From positions 124,001-188,000 of the forward strand of contig NZ_NITZ01000005.1 in the NCBI RefSeq assembly GCF_002632615.1: 64,000 nucleotides of DNA, given 5' to 3'. The notes below the pieces were generated by a model. The model was not told the origin of the DNA and searched no databases. It worked only from the letters and a program-made list of their open reading frames with translations. The first letter of the stretch is position 1. Each line of letters starts with the position of its first letter. The stretch is from Xenorhabdus miraniensis. Lineage in GTDB: Bacteria > Pseudomonadota > Gammaproteobacteria > Enterobacterales > Enterobacteriaceae. Below are positions 18,524 to 28,004 of the stretch, one piece after another. Both the position numbers and the translations under genes were made by a program.

Positions 18524-19054
18524 TTAGTTATAAACGATAGTGAAGTTAGCTACTGCATCACCTGAGCCTGGAGTCACAACCTGATTTGTTGCTATATATT
18601 TGGCAACGAAATTCAACTGTTCAGCTTTTTTGTCCGAAAAAGTCTGAGTACGTGAGTTTTCTGCCAGTGGGATCAATGTGTTACTGTCATTTTCATAAAG
18701 AGCAATTGCGACACCTGTAGCTGAATTTTCTCCACGAATATTGCTCAACGCTAAAAATCCTGGATTGTTTACAGGCGTCTGGCCATCAAATTTGACCTGT
18801 GCTCCACCCACCTCTTTCGGGCAATCCGTCAATTTAATACTAAAGCGAGTAGGAGCAGAAGTACTGCCAACCTTATCGAATGAACTTGAGCTGATGGTTC
18901 CCATATTTACGGTTTGATTAATTGAGTTTGAGTCAACTTTACACGCTGTTGCGGTAATTTTTCCCGTAAATCTGATTTGCCCATCAGCAGCGTGCGCGGC
19001 AGACATAAATACAGATGAAACAAATAAAGATGAAATAATTAACTTGGTTTTCAT
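18524..19054 (-). CDS. Major fimbrial subunit (pilin), MrpA/MrxA-like
   Basis: A 176-residue type 1-superfamily pilin. The signal peptide (about residues 1-22, cut at HAADGQIRF) is followed by GKITATACKVDS with the conserved first Cys; the second is in LTDCPKEVGG. The C-terminus FTIVYN fits donor-strand exchange. It heads the operon and is expected to be the most abundant product. Xenorhabdus MrxA-type pilins have been reported to be toxic to insect cells; whether this protein is an orthologue was not tested. Confidence 0.9.
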   Translation of the reverse strand: MKTKLIISSLFVSSVFMSAAHAADGQIRFTGKITATACKVDSNSINQTVNMGTISSSSFDKVGSTSAPTRFSIKLTDCPKEVGGAQVKFDGQTPVNNPGFLALSNIRGENSATGVAIALYENDSNTLIPLAENSRTQTFSDKKAEQLNFVAKYIATNQVVTPGSGDAVANFTIVYN

Positions 19055-20016
19055 TTTTTAATACATCCCACCTCTGCCGAATTGATACGGCAGAAAAATA
19101 GATTATTGAGTTAACGTTAATACCGTATATTAATACAGCAAATGGATTGTTTAAATTTACGCCTGAGAAACAACAAAAAGATAACAGTTAATGTTTCCTT
19201 ATCAACAGATAAGGTGAAGAATATAGTAGCGAGTAATTATAAAAGTTCAAAATAATAATTTGAATAAATTCAGTATTTGGAATTTTTGTGCCGTTAAGTT
19301 GAGATTAATAGAATTGTTATTCACAAAGTAGAGCGTTTTTCGAACGTGAATGAACTTTTATTCTATTTTATAAATTTAACTATTAATTGATGATATTTTG
19401 TAAAATCAAAAACGAGAAAAAATACATAAATGTTTCCAATTTTTTTCTTGTTATTTAATTTAATTAAATATTATTTTTTTGTAAACAACATCTGAGAACT
19501 TGGTTTTTAATCTTAATCTTTTACATAAGATGGGATTATTTGCTTTACTTATGTGGAATTAAAATAATAACAACTAGAAAAGGTTAATTTACCCCATAGT
19601 AATATCTAACGAGCTATTTTTGGGATCAGCAAGGATGTTTTATTAATATAACAAATAGATAACACATGAAACAGAATAAATATTTATGTATAGAACGCTT
19701 TTTAAACTAACTCTAGCATTTTAGTTACAACATACTTTTAAAAAACAAAAAACCAAAATTATCTGAAGCTAACAAAAAAACATTAAAACCCTGCTATATG
19801 TCACTACAAAAACGACCACCAACACGTAAAAAAAGCCGATATTTATTGCTGATTACATCCTATGAGTGTGATTTTTTCAGTTAGTAATAAAAGAATGAGG
19901 GAATAGATGAGAGTGAATATGAATAAAAAAAGGAGAGAAATAAAACTCCCTCCCTTTGGAAAATAGCTTAAAATCGAAAAAATTTGTATTAAATTAACAT
20001 CAATGATGTCGGCTTA
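19055..20016. other. Long A+T-rich region upstream of the fimbrial operon
   Basis: About 960 bp without an ORF above 60 codons. It should carry the fimbrial promoter and the end of the ydgI transcript. I looked for an invertible promoter flanked by inverted repeats and for a recombinase gene, as in mrp-type operons, and saw neither. The very high A+T content suggests H-NS-type silencing, but no site was assigned. Confidence 0.5.
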
Positions 20017-21408
20017 TTAATGTGTTAACAACCATGTAGCAGGGATCGTGGTAAGAAATAAGACCACAATAGCCAGCTTTTCCGTTATGTTCAGTGGATT
20101 TCTTTCCGCATTTTGCCTGCGTGCGTACAGGAAAACCAATAGCCCAGGAGCGTATAACACAACTGAAAGCAGTAGATTCATTAAACCTGATGCGTAAATT
20201 AGCCATAATCCGTAAGCACAGGCGCCTGTTGCAATAGATAATAATGCTCGGTTGCCACGTTCAAAGGCAACCTTCACTAAAAATGCACCTACAAGAAAGT
20301 AGGGAACAAGGATCATCTCTGACGCAATTGAAAGTAACGTGTTGTAATTGCTGCCGCTTAACCAGATTAAAATCAACGAGACTTGAACTGCGCCATTTGT
20401 GATCCAAAGTGATGATTCAGGCGCTTTCTTGTTGTTTTGTTTATTAAATACTTTTGGGAATGAGCCGTGTAAGGAAGCGATAAATGGCACTTCTGCGGCC
20501 ATAATTGTCCAGCTCAGATAAGCGCCACAGACAGAAATGATTAAACCAGCAATAATCACAATATCTCCGGCAGACCCCATTAACCCTACCATAAGGTTTG
20601 CCATTGAAGGATTACGCATGGTAGCTAATTCAGGTCTTGTGACTAATCCCAGTGAAAGAAGGGTAACAAGGACATAAACACCTAATGCTGAAATAACGGC
20701 CAGCACAGTTGCGATACCAATATCTTTACGTTTTCTAGCTCGGGCTGAAACAACAACTGCACCTTCAACACCAATAAAAACCCATAAAGTAATTAGCATC
20801 GTATCTTTAACTTGCTGCCAAACCGGAACACCCATTTCAATACCGGTGAAATCAAAGGAGAACACATCCATTTTGAAAGCAATGACGGCCAGAACAATAA
20901 ACATGCCCAATGGCAAGAGCTTCGCCATCGTAGCTAATTGGTTGACTCCCGCAGCAGTTTGTACTCCTCGAAGTACTAATCCATGAACAAACCACAATAA
21001 AACAGATTCGCCTATCAGCGATTGCCACGTATTTCCATCACCGAAAATGACTGAATGTTCGGTATCGGTAAAAAAACTCAGGGCTGCAAAAACGATAACC
21101 AAATAAGAAACATTGGCAATAATGGCGCAGAACCAATAACCCCATGCAGAGCAGAACCCGACTAATTCCCCAAATCCTTCCCTTGCATAGGTAAAAATAC
21201 CACTATCCAAGTCAGGACGCAGACGTGAAAGCAAAAGTAAGGACGTGGCCAAAAAGAGAATACCTATGCCTGTTATTCCCCAACCAATCATTAATGCAAC
21301 AGGGCTGCCTACCTGCGCCATGTTTTGTGGCAGACTGAATACGCCAGCCCCAACCATGGAGCTGAGTACCAGTGCTGTCAGAGATGTGAGGCCTAATTTC
21401 TTTTCCAA
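20017..21408 (-). CDS. ydgI: Arginine/ornithine antiporter-like APC transporter YdgI
   Basis: A 463-residue APC-superfamily antiporter with about 12 membrane spans, close to E. coli YdgI (ArcD-like, putative arginine:ornithine exchange). The first-helix motif SSMVGAGVFSLPQNMA is present. The start is TTG at 21408: it gives LEKKLGLTSLTALVLSSM, collinear with the E. coli start MEKKLGL, and has AGGA (21417-21420) 7 nt upstream. The longer frame to 21495 adds an unconserved extension. ydgH lies upstream, as in E. coli. Confidence 0.88.
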   Translation of the reverse strand: MEKKLGLTSLTALVLSSMVGAGVFSLPQNMAQVGSPVALMIGWGITGIGILFLATSLLLLSRLRPDLDSGIFTYAREGFGELVGFCSAWGYWFCAIIANVSYLVIVFAALSFFTDTEHSVIFGDGNTWQSLIGESVLLWFVHGLVLRGVQTAAGVNQLATMAKLLPLGMFIVLAVIAFKMDVFSFDFTGIEMGVPVWQQVKDTMLITLWVFIGVEGAVVVSARARKRKDIGIATVLAVISALGVYVLVTLLSLGLVTRPELATMRNPSMANLMVGLMGSAGDIVIIAGLIISVCGAYLSWTIMAAEVPFIASLHGSFPKVFNKQNNKKAPESSLWITNGAVQVSLILIWLSGSNYNTLLSIASEMILVPYFLVGAFLVKVAFERGNRALLSIATGACAYGLWLIYASGLMNLLLSVVLYAPGLLVFLYARRQNAERNPLNITEKLAIVVLFLTTIPATWLLTH

Positions 21409-21798
21409 AGATACGTTCCTAAAAATAATATAATCGACACGATTAGCCAGGACACTTGTCCTGAATATCGAACACATATTGGACATTTGTTGCATCCATG
21501 CTATGGATTGCAGAGAAGATTCAGTAGATAAATCTAAAAAACAGGGCGATTCTACGGAGTGAAAGGATTGTATGCAATGGTTGACTATGCAAAAAAATAT
21601 AAATTTTATGCATAAAATTATGTAGAGGAGTAAGAAAACGAATTAACGATATTTTTTCTAATATGTGCTATTACCTTGAGAAACATTGCCTTGGAAAACA
21701 TAGAAATGAGTACATGATAAACACTTTTGATAATACAAATTGTGTATTTTACAGACAAAAAACAAATAATGAACAATTATGCAAATTTTGTAAACAAG

Positions 21799-21832
21799 AA
21801 AAAAGGCACAAATCAAACATTGTGCCTTTTTC
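21799..21832 (-). terminator. Terminator of ydgH
   Basis: GGCACAA (21805-21811) and TTGTGCC (21820-21826) form a stem flanked by an A-run on the left and a T-run on the right, so it can work in both directions. It lies about 25 nt past the ydgH stop. Confidence 0.85.
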
Positions 21833-21856
21833 ATGGTGTGATGAATAACGTTTCGA

Positions 21857-22810
21857 TTATTTGAATAAATCAGCACTGATTGTCACGTTACCACCATTGG
21901 ACTGCCATTCTCTAGTGACATGGTAGTATTTTGCACCTTTTTCGGCCGCGCGTTTAGCAACCTGATAAGAAACTTCCGGGGCAGTAGTGTAATAACCAGA
22001 AAAAGTGATGGAATCAAATGGCACCATCTGAGCAGCGGATGCTTTGTTCAGTTCTTGAATTTTTGTGCCATTCGGTAAGGTTACAGTGTAACGCCCGCCT
22101 TTTGCTGTCTGGGTTTCAAAAAAGCGCCCAACAACATTGCTTGTTGAGGTTGAAGAAGCCACACCAGGAATTTCTACTTTCTCAGCTTCTTCACCGCCTT
22201 TTGCCAGTGCCTGACGGCCTGCATCAGAATCGGCCGGAATGACAGCTTGATTAGATTGAACTTTGCGTTTTGGAGCATCTTCTTTATAAACATATGCTGT
22301 AACTATTTGGTTCCCGCCATTATTTGGTGCAATGTCACGAACAATAAAGAAGGAGGCTGCATTTTTCTTTTTGGCCGCCTTGGCGATGGCTTCTTTCATG
22401 TCAGGGTCAGTAGGGAAATAGCCATTCACCGTTACTGTATCAAAAGGTTCCAAAGTAATTGCTTCTGTTTTAGGTAATTCTTTAATACCTCGATAGACGC
22501 GATAATTAGGTGTTTTATCTGCTTTCTCTGCATCCTTATGATACAAATCGGCCACAACACGTAAATTGCCACGTCCATTGAGATCGTCGAGACTTTGGAT
22601 GTAAAAACTTTCAGCGCCTTTTTTATCTGCCTGACGAGAAACTGCATCGGCAGCTTCATAAATTGCATTAAAACGACCAGTGACTGCGATTCGCTCAAAA
22701 GGTTTGAGCTCTGCGGCTTGTTCCGGGGTCAACTCTTTAGCCGCATGTGCAGCAGTAATCGTGGTTAATGAGAACACCGCAGTAGCGATGATCGTTGTCT
22801 TCAGCTTCAT
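21857..22810 (-). CDS. ydgH: Periplasmic YdgH (three YhcN/DUF1471 domains)
   Basis: A 317-residue exported protein with signal peptide (MKLKTTIIATAVFSLTTITAAHA). It contains three repeats of the small BhsA/McbA/YdgH fold, at about residues 35-95, 120-180 and 255-317. Each has the pattern 'PF..I.V.G.F ... A...AD.KGA..F.I' followed by 'G N ..V.ADLY/YVYK'. Proteins of this family are linked to stress and biofilm behaviour. ATG 22810 is the start that gives the signal peptide. It is divergent from pntA. Confidence 0.9.
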   Translation of the reverse strand: MKLKTTIIATAVFSLTTITAAHAAKELTPEQAAELKPFERIAVTGRFNAIYEAADAVSRQADKKGAESFYIQSLDDLNGRGNLRVVADLYHKDAEKADKTPNYRVYRGIKELPKTEAITLEPFDTVTVNGYFPTDPDMKEAIAKAAKKKNAASFFIVRDIAPNNGGNQIVTAYVYKEDAPKRKVQSNQAVIPADSDAGRQALAKGGEEAEKVEIPGVASSTSTSNVVGRFFETQTAKGGRYTVTLPNGTKIQELNKASAAQMVPFDSITFSGYYTTAPEVSYQVAKRAAEKGAKYYHVTREWQSNGGNVTISADLFK

Positions 22811-23200
22811 AAAAAATCCTTTCGCCTTGCGCATTAAAATATTTATAACGTGCTGAACATTGTTATGTATCACATAGATCGCAATTATTACATGTAATAA
22901 TGCCAATTGTCGCAAGAATTTATACCTTCTAAATAAACGATTGTCAGTTTTTAGTATATGGCACTAGGAATTTTAATAAATATAGTGAGTTATATGAGAT
23001 ACGTTATCGTTTAGATTGGAAGGTTATTTTGTTTTTTCTGACATTATGATGATAAATCATTGACATTATTTTCATTACGTTATTATTTTATATTCTATTG
23101 ATAGGTTTTGCTGATGGCAGAAATAAAATCAATCTAGTCGTTAAATAGGCTTCAACAAGGTAATAATCGGCAATATTTCATTCTTAAAGAAGGAAACATT
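22811..23200. other. Divergent promoter region ydgH/pntA
   Basis: About 390 bp of A+T-rich DNA between two divergent genes. Promoters of both are expected here; no specific operator could be assigned. Confidence 0.4.
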
Positions 23201-24739
23201 ATGCATATTGGTGTACCAAAAGAGCGACTTTCCAATGAAGCTCGCGTTGCTGCCACACCATCAACGGTAGAGCAATTGCGCAAGTTGGGGTTCAGCGTCA
23301 CAGTTGAGACAGGAGCAGGGCGGCTTGCTAGTTTTGATGATATTGCTTATCAAAATGCGGGAGCTGATATTGCAGAATATCATCGGGTTTGGCAATCAGA
23401 TGTTATTTTAAAAGTTAATGCCCCTACCGATGACGAAATTGCCTTGATAAAAGAAGGCGCTACGTTGATGAGTTTCATCTGGCCGGCACAACATCCTGAA
23501 TTAATGGCAAAGTTGTCAGAACGTAAGATGACCGTTCTGGCTTTGGATGCCGTTCCGCGAATTTCCCGCGCACAATCTTTAGATGCACTTAGTTCAATGG
23601 CGAATATTGCTGGCTACCGTGCCATTGTTGAAGCTGCCCATGAATTCGGCCGTTTTTTTACAGGGCAAATTACAGCCGCAGGTAAAGTGCCACCAGCTAA
23701 AGTCATGATTATTGGCGCAGGTGTTGCAGGTTTGGCAGCAGTTGGCGCAGCGGGTAGCCTCGGTGCGATTGTCCGGGCTTTTGACACGCGTCCAGAAGTT
23801 AAAGAACAAGTACAAAGTATGGGCGCTGAATTTTTGGAATTAAATTTCAAAGAAGAGGCCGGTTCAGGGGATGGCTATGCAAAAGTCATGTCAGAAGCTT
23901 TTATCAAAGCAGAAATGGAATTATTTTCTACGCAGGCAAAAGAAGTCGATATTATCGTCACTACGGCATTGATTCCGGGCAAACCAGCACCTCGCCTTAT
24001 TACTAAAGGAATGGTCGATTCCATGAGACCGGGCAGTGTGATTGTTGATCTGGCTGCCCAGAATGGAGGAAATTGTGAATATACCGAAGCGGATAAACTT
24101 GTTGTGACACCAAATGGTGTGAAAGTAATCGGTTATACTGATTTACCTAGCCGATTGCCAACTCAATCATCGCAACTCTACGGAACCAATCTGGTCAATT
24201 TGTTGAAATTACTCTGCAAAGAGAAAAATGGGGAAATCACCATCGATTTTGATGACGTCGTTGTACGCGGTGTTACCGTCATTAAAGAGGGGGAAATTAC
24301 CTGGCCAGCTCCACCTATTCAAGTTTCAGCCCAACCTGCCACCGCAAGACCCTCATCAGCAGTGAAAAACGAGGCCAGACCAGAAGAAAAACCTAAATCT
24401 TCGTGGCTGAAGTATGGAGGGATTGTCTTGGCGATAATTCTGTATGGCTGGTTGGCACATGTTGCCCCGAAAGAATTTTTATCTCATTTCACCGTGTTTG
24501 CACTGTCTTGCATCGTGGGGTACTACGTTGTCTGGAATGTCAGTCATTCGTTACATACACCACTAATGTCTGTCACCAACGCGATTTCAGGGATCATTGT
24601 CGTCGGAGCCGTGTTGCAAATTGGTGCAGGGGGATGGGTGAGTTTCTTCTCATTCATTGCAATATTAATCGCCAGCATCAATATCTTCGGTGGCTTTACT
24701 GTCACCCAACGTATGCTGAAAATGTTTCGTAAAGGATAA
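23201..24739 (+). CDS. pntA: NAD(P) transhydrogenase alpha subunit
   Basis: A 512-residue subunit of the proton-translocating transhydrogenase, which uses the proton gradient to drive hydride transfer from NADH to NADP+. Domain I (residues 1-380) binds NAD(H): [17 protein letters not shown] at the start, the Rossmann motif [18 protein letters not shown], and [11 protein letters not shown] Pro/Ala/Lys linker leads to four C-terminal membrane spans. pntB starts 10 nt downstream. Confidence 0.97.
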   Translation: MHIGVPKERLSNEARVAATPSTVEQLRKLGFSVTVETGAGRLASFDDIAYQNAGADIAEYHRVWQSDVILKVNAPTDDEIALIKEGATLMSFIWPAQHPELMAKLSERKMTVLALDAVPRISRAQSLDALSSMANIAGYRAIVEAAHEFGRFFTGQITAAGKVPPAKVMIIGAGVAGLAAVGAAGSLGAIVRAFDTRPEVKEQVQSMGAEFLELNFKEEAGSGDGYAKVMSEAFIKAEMELFSTQAKEVDIIVTTALIPGKPAPRLITKGMVDSMRPGSVIVDLAAQNGGNCEYTEADKLVVTPNGVKVIGYTDLPSRLPTQSSQLYGTNLVNLLKLLCKEKNGEITIDFDDVVVRGVTVIKEGEITWPAPPIQVSAQPATARPSSAVKNEARPEEKPKSSWLKYGGIVLAIILYGWLAHVAPKEFLSHFTVFALSCIVGYYVVWNVSHSLHTPLMSVTNAISGIIVVGAVLQIGAGGWVSFFSFIAILIASINIFGGFTVTQRMLKMFRKG

Positions 24740-24749
24740 GGGGTAACTT

Positions 24750-26153
24750 ATGTCGAATGGAATATTTTCGAATGGAATAGTTACAGCGGCATATATTGTT
24801 GCTGCCATTTTATTCATTTTCAGCCTTGCCGGGCTTTCCCGTCATGAAAGCGCCAAACGGGGTAACATTTTTGGCATCTTTGGTATGGCAATTGCTTTGG
24901 TTGTCACTATCTTAGGACCTGACTCCGGTAAAGTTAGCTGGATTATTTTAGCAATGATCATTGGTGCTGTTATTGGCATTCGTCTCGCCAAAAAAGTGGA
25001 AATGACGGAGATGCCTGAATTAGTCGCTATCCTGCATAGTTTTGTCGGTTTAGCGGCAGTTTTTGTGGGATTCAACAGCTTTATCTCCCATGATATTTTT
25101 GCAGATTCCGTAATGGAAAATATCCATCTGACAGAAGTCTTCCTGGGCGTCTTTATTGGTGCCGTGACATTTACCGGTTCAGTTGTGGCATTTGGTAAAT
25201 TGAGAGGAAAGATTTCTTCCAAGCCATTGATGTTACCACACCGCCATAAACTTAATCTGGCAGCATTGGTTGTCTCTTTAATACTGATGATCACTTTTGT
25301 GAGAACGGAAAGTGGTGGATTACAAGTTTTCACTTTGTTGCTGATGACAATCATTGCACTTACTTTTGGATGGCATTTAGTTGCCTCTATCGGTGGCGCA
25401 GATATGCCCGTTGTTATTTCCATGCTGAACTCATATTCAGGTTGGGCAGCAGCAGCAGCGGGTTTCATGCTAAGCAATGACTTGTTGATAGTCACAGGTG
25501 CTTTGGTAGGTTCTTCGGGGGCTATCCTTTCATATATTATGTGCAAAGCGATGAACCGTTCCTTTATCAGTGTTATCGCCGGCGGTTTCGGTACAGATAG
25601 CATTTCTTCAGGTGATGAGCAAGAGATGGGGGAATATCGTGAAACAACGGCGGAAGAGGTCGCTGAACTGTTAAAAAATTCCACTTCGGTCATTATCACT
25701 CCGGGTTACGGCATGGCAGTGGCTCAGGCACAGTATCCGGTTCATGACATTACCGCGAAGTTGCGTGAAAAGGGCATAAATGTTCGTTTTGGCATTCATC
25801 CGGTTGCAGGGCGTTTGCCGGGCCATATGAACGTACTGCTTGCCGAAGCAAAAGTTCCTTATGATATCGTTTTGGAAATGGATGAAATCAACGATGACTT
25901 TACTGAAACAGATACTGTTTTAGTTATCGGAGCCAATGACACAGTAAACCCGGCCGCACAGGAAGATCCTTCAAGCCCTATTGCCGGAATGCCGATACTG
26001 GAAGTCTGGAAAGCACAAAACGTCATTGTATTTAAACGCTCAATGAATACGGGATATGCCGGAGTGCAAAACCCACTTTTCTTTAAAGAGAATGCCCAAA
26101 TGTTATTTGGTGATGCTAAAGCGAGTGTCGAAGCCATTCTTCGGGCTTTATAG
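24750..26153 (+). CDS. pntB: NAD(P) transhydrogenase beta subunit
   Basis: A 467-residue subunit with an N-terminal membrane domain of about nine spans (residues 5-265) and a C-terminal NADP(H)-binding domain [40 protein letters not shown] and [15 protein letters not shown]. It forms the membrane enzyme with PntA. Length and motifs are standard. Confidence 0.97.
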   Translation: MSNGIFSNGIVTAAYIVAAILFIFSLAGLSRHESAKRGNIFGIFGMAIALVVTILGPDSGKVSWIILAMIIGAVIGIRLAKKVEMTEMPELVAILHSFVGLAAVFVGFNSFISHDIFADSVMENIHLTEVFLGVFIGAVTFTGSVVAFGKLRGKISSKPLMLPHRHKLNLAALVVSLILMITFVRTESGGLQVFTLLLMTIIALTFGWHLVASIGGADMPVVISMLNSYSGWAAAAAGFMLSNDLLIVTGALVGSSGAILSYIMCKAMNRSFISVIAGGFGTDSISSGDEQEMGEYRETTAEEVAELLKNSTSVIITPGYGMAVAQAQYPVHDITAKLREKGINVRFGIHPVAGRLPGHMNVLLAEAKVPYDIVLEMDEINDDFTETDTVLVIGANDTVNPAAQEDPSSPIAGMPILEVWKAQNVIVFKRSMNTGYAGVQNPLFFKENAQMLFGDAKASVEAILRAL

Positions 26154-26193
26154 TCGCATAAAACAATATTAATATCCCGGAATGAATACTCAG

Positions 26194-26225
26194 GAGCTTC
26201 ATGTTATAACAGAAGCTCTTTTTTA
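26194..26225 (+). terminator. pntAB terminator
   Basis: GAGCTTC (26194-26200) pairs with GAAGCTC (26212-26218), followed by TTTTTTA. It lies about 40 nt after the pntB stop. Confidence 0.85.
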
Positions 26226-26280
26226 TTGTAGTCTCAGGAATGAGGTTTCAGATCATCTGGAAATAGCCAGCTAATTCAAA

Positions 26281-27510
26281 TCAATTTTCAATAACTTTAT
26301 TCTGTTGAATTGAAAAAAACCAACACATTAACCCAGTTGTCAATGAAGTGATAATGATCAAACTCCAGGTGCTTACATATCCTGATGATTGAATATAGGC
26401 CCCAATAAAAATATAGGTAGGCATAAGGCCAATATTTCTGATTGTTGTTAATATCCCACTTATGCGCCCCCGATGGCTACTTGGAGAGTGATTAGCTAAG
26501 TATACGCCTTCTTTGGTTAAAAGCAGGACCTCTCCCACAGAAAGGAAAAACCATGCTATAAACTGCATGCTGACTGAGCTATAAAATAATATCAGGCTAT
26601 ATCCTAGTGCAAAAACAAAACCAGAGATGGTCAGGCTTTTAATATCACATAAGTTTTCCGTTAGCTTTATTATTATTGGTGTAATGATAACAATTAATAT
26701 ACTTGAAAATGTCATTAATTGCCCATACAGAATGGGACCTTGCTTTTCAAATAAATGACTTAAGTAGAGCGGGGTAGTGATTACCATCTGATTCAACGAA
26801 AACCAAAGAAAGGTACATAAAACTCCAAATATAAGTAATCTTGGCCTCTCTTTAAAAACCTGCCATACCGAATCTCCAGTAGCTCTTTCAAGCTCAGGAT
26901 AATCTGTTTCATTAGTTTTATGGTGATGAGTATTATGACTTACACCGAACAACACAATGAAAACGCCGATTAAACTTGCAATCCCATTTCCCCAAAAAGC
27001 CCACGCTGTGAAATTCCAAAAAAGATAGCCAGCTAATACGGGACCAATACCTGAACCTAAACTGTATGCAAGGTAGCTTAATGACATTACCGCACTGCGA
27101 TTATTTATGGATGATATGTCCGCAGTAAGGGCATTACTGGCAGGAAGAGCCACTCCATAAAAAAAATAACCTAAGAAAAGTAAAGCCGGTAACATTATAT
27201 GCCAGTCTGAAAAAAAACCACTGAATATCAGAACTAATGAGCCTGCGGCCTCTCCCAGAACCATCACTTTCTTATGCCCGAAAATATCAGATATTTTACC
27301 TCCGATAAGATTACCCACAAGAAAAATTGTGGTGATCCCCATAGCCAGCCCACCAGCCACTGTCGTTGAGTATCCAAGTTTTTGTGTGAGCAAAAGGATC
27401 ATGAATGGCATGATAAAATTACCTAGACCAAGAACAAATTTTGCCAATGCAATAAAATATATGTCTTTAGGTAATCCTCTGTACATCAATAATGGACTAA
27501 GCAGTTTCAT
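26281..27510 (-). CDS. MFS transporter divergent from the NRPS gene
   Basis: A 409-residue major facilitator with about 12 spans. The loop 2-3 motif GGKISDIFGHKKVMVLGE and the two-half organisation are visible, with a hydrophilic central loop around residues 200-220 (THHHKTNETDYPELERAT). It resembles the MdtH/multidrug-efflux type. It is transcribed away from the 20-kb NRPS gene across about 490 bp, so export of, or self-protection from, the peptide is a reasonable guess, but the sequence does not prove it. Confidence 0.75.
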   Translation of the reverse strand: MKLLSPLLMYRGLPKDIYFIALAKFVLGLGNFIMPFMILLLTQKLGYSTTVAGGLAMGITTIFLVGNLIGGKISDIFGHKKVMVLGEAAGSLVLIFSGFFSDWHIMLPALLFLGYFFYGVALPASNALTADISSINNRSAVMSLSYLAYSLGSGIGPVLAGYLFWNFTAWAFWGNGIASLIGVFIVLFGVSHNTHHHKTNETDYPELERATGDSVWQVFKERPRLLIFGVLCTFLWFSLNQMVITTPLYLSHLFEKQGPILYGQLMTFSSILIVIITPIIIKLTENLCDIKSLTISGFVFALGYSLILFYSSVSMQFIAWFFLSVGEVLLLTKEGVYLANHSPSSHRGRISGILTTIRNIGLMPTYIFIGAYIQSSGYVSTWSLIIITSLTTGLMCWFFSIQQNKVIEN

Positions 27511-28004
27511 GAATATTTATATTTTCCCTGTTATTTTCCTGAAAAAACATGTCATCGACGATTCCAACAAATGAGTGAAATGGTCATATATACATCAAAT
27601 TATCATGCTAAATAATATATTATTTTTATTATGGAAATCAGACAAAAATATCGACAAGTATAATGAAATTCGTGATATTGATTGGATGGAGTGTGAACAT
27701 CGAAAGCAGTAACTATACCAATAACATATATTCATGTTGTGAGATGATTTTTACTGTGCCATTTTAGCTTGGGAAATATTTGTTTATTAAAACTTGAAAG
27801 GAATTATATATTTATTGTTTGTATATAATTTTATTCTTTTGATATTGATTAAAGTTTATTTGTTGCTAATTTAAAGTTATTTGCTTTAGGCTAAACAATG
27901 TTAGCGCGTAACGGCCTGATTCCGTGAGAATTCGAGGGGTGTAAATGGTACTTGGTGATTTTTCTGTCACCGTGTCTTTGATTAATTAACGTAAGGAATT
28001 AGCA
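27511..28004. other. Divergent promoter region of MFS gene and NRPS gene
   Basis: About 490 bp, very A+T-rich in the middle. The NRPS ribosome-binding site AAGGA (27993-27997) is 7 nt before ATG 28005. No regulator-binding site could be recognised and there is no pathway regulator gene on either side. Confidence 0.45.

Noticed and set aside
19055..20016. Invertible fimbrial promoter flanked by inverted repeats
   Set aside because: No long inverted repeats or recombinase gene could be found by eye; the recombinase at 50 kb is too far away to connect.
24842..25699. 285-codon antisense frame within pntB
   Set aside because: Shadow of the conserved pntB coding strand; the amino-acid composition is that of a reverse frame and no family pattern is seen.
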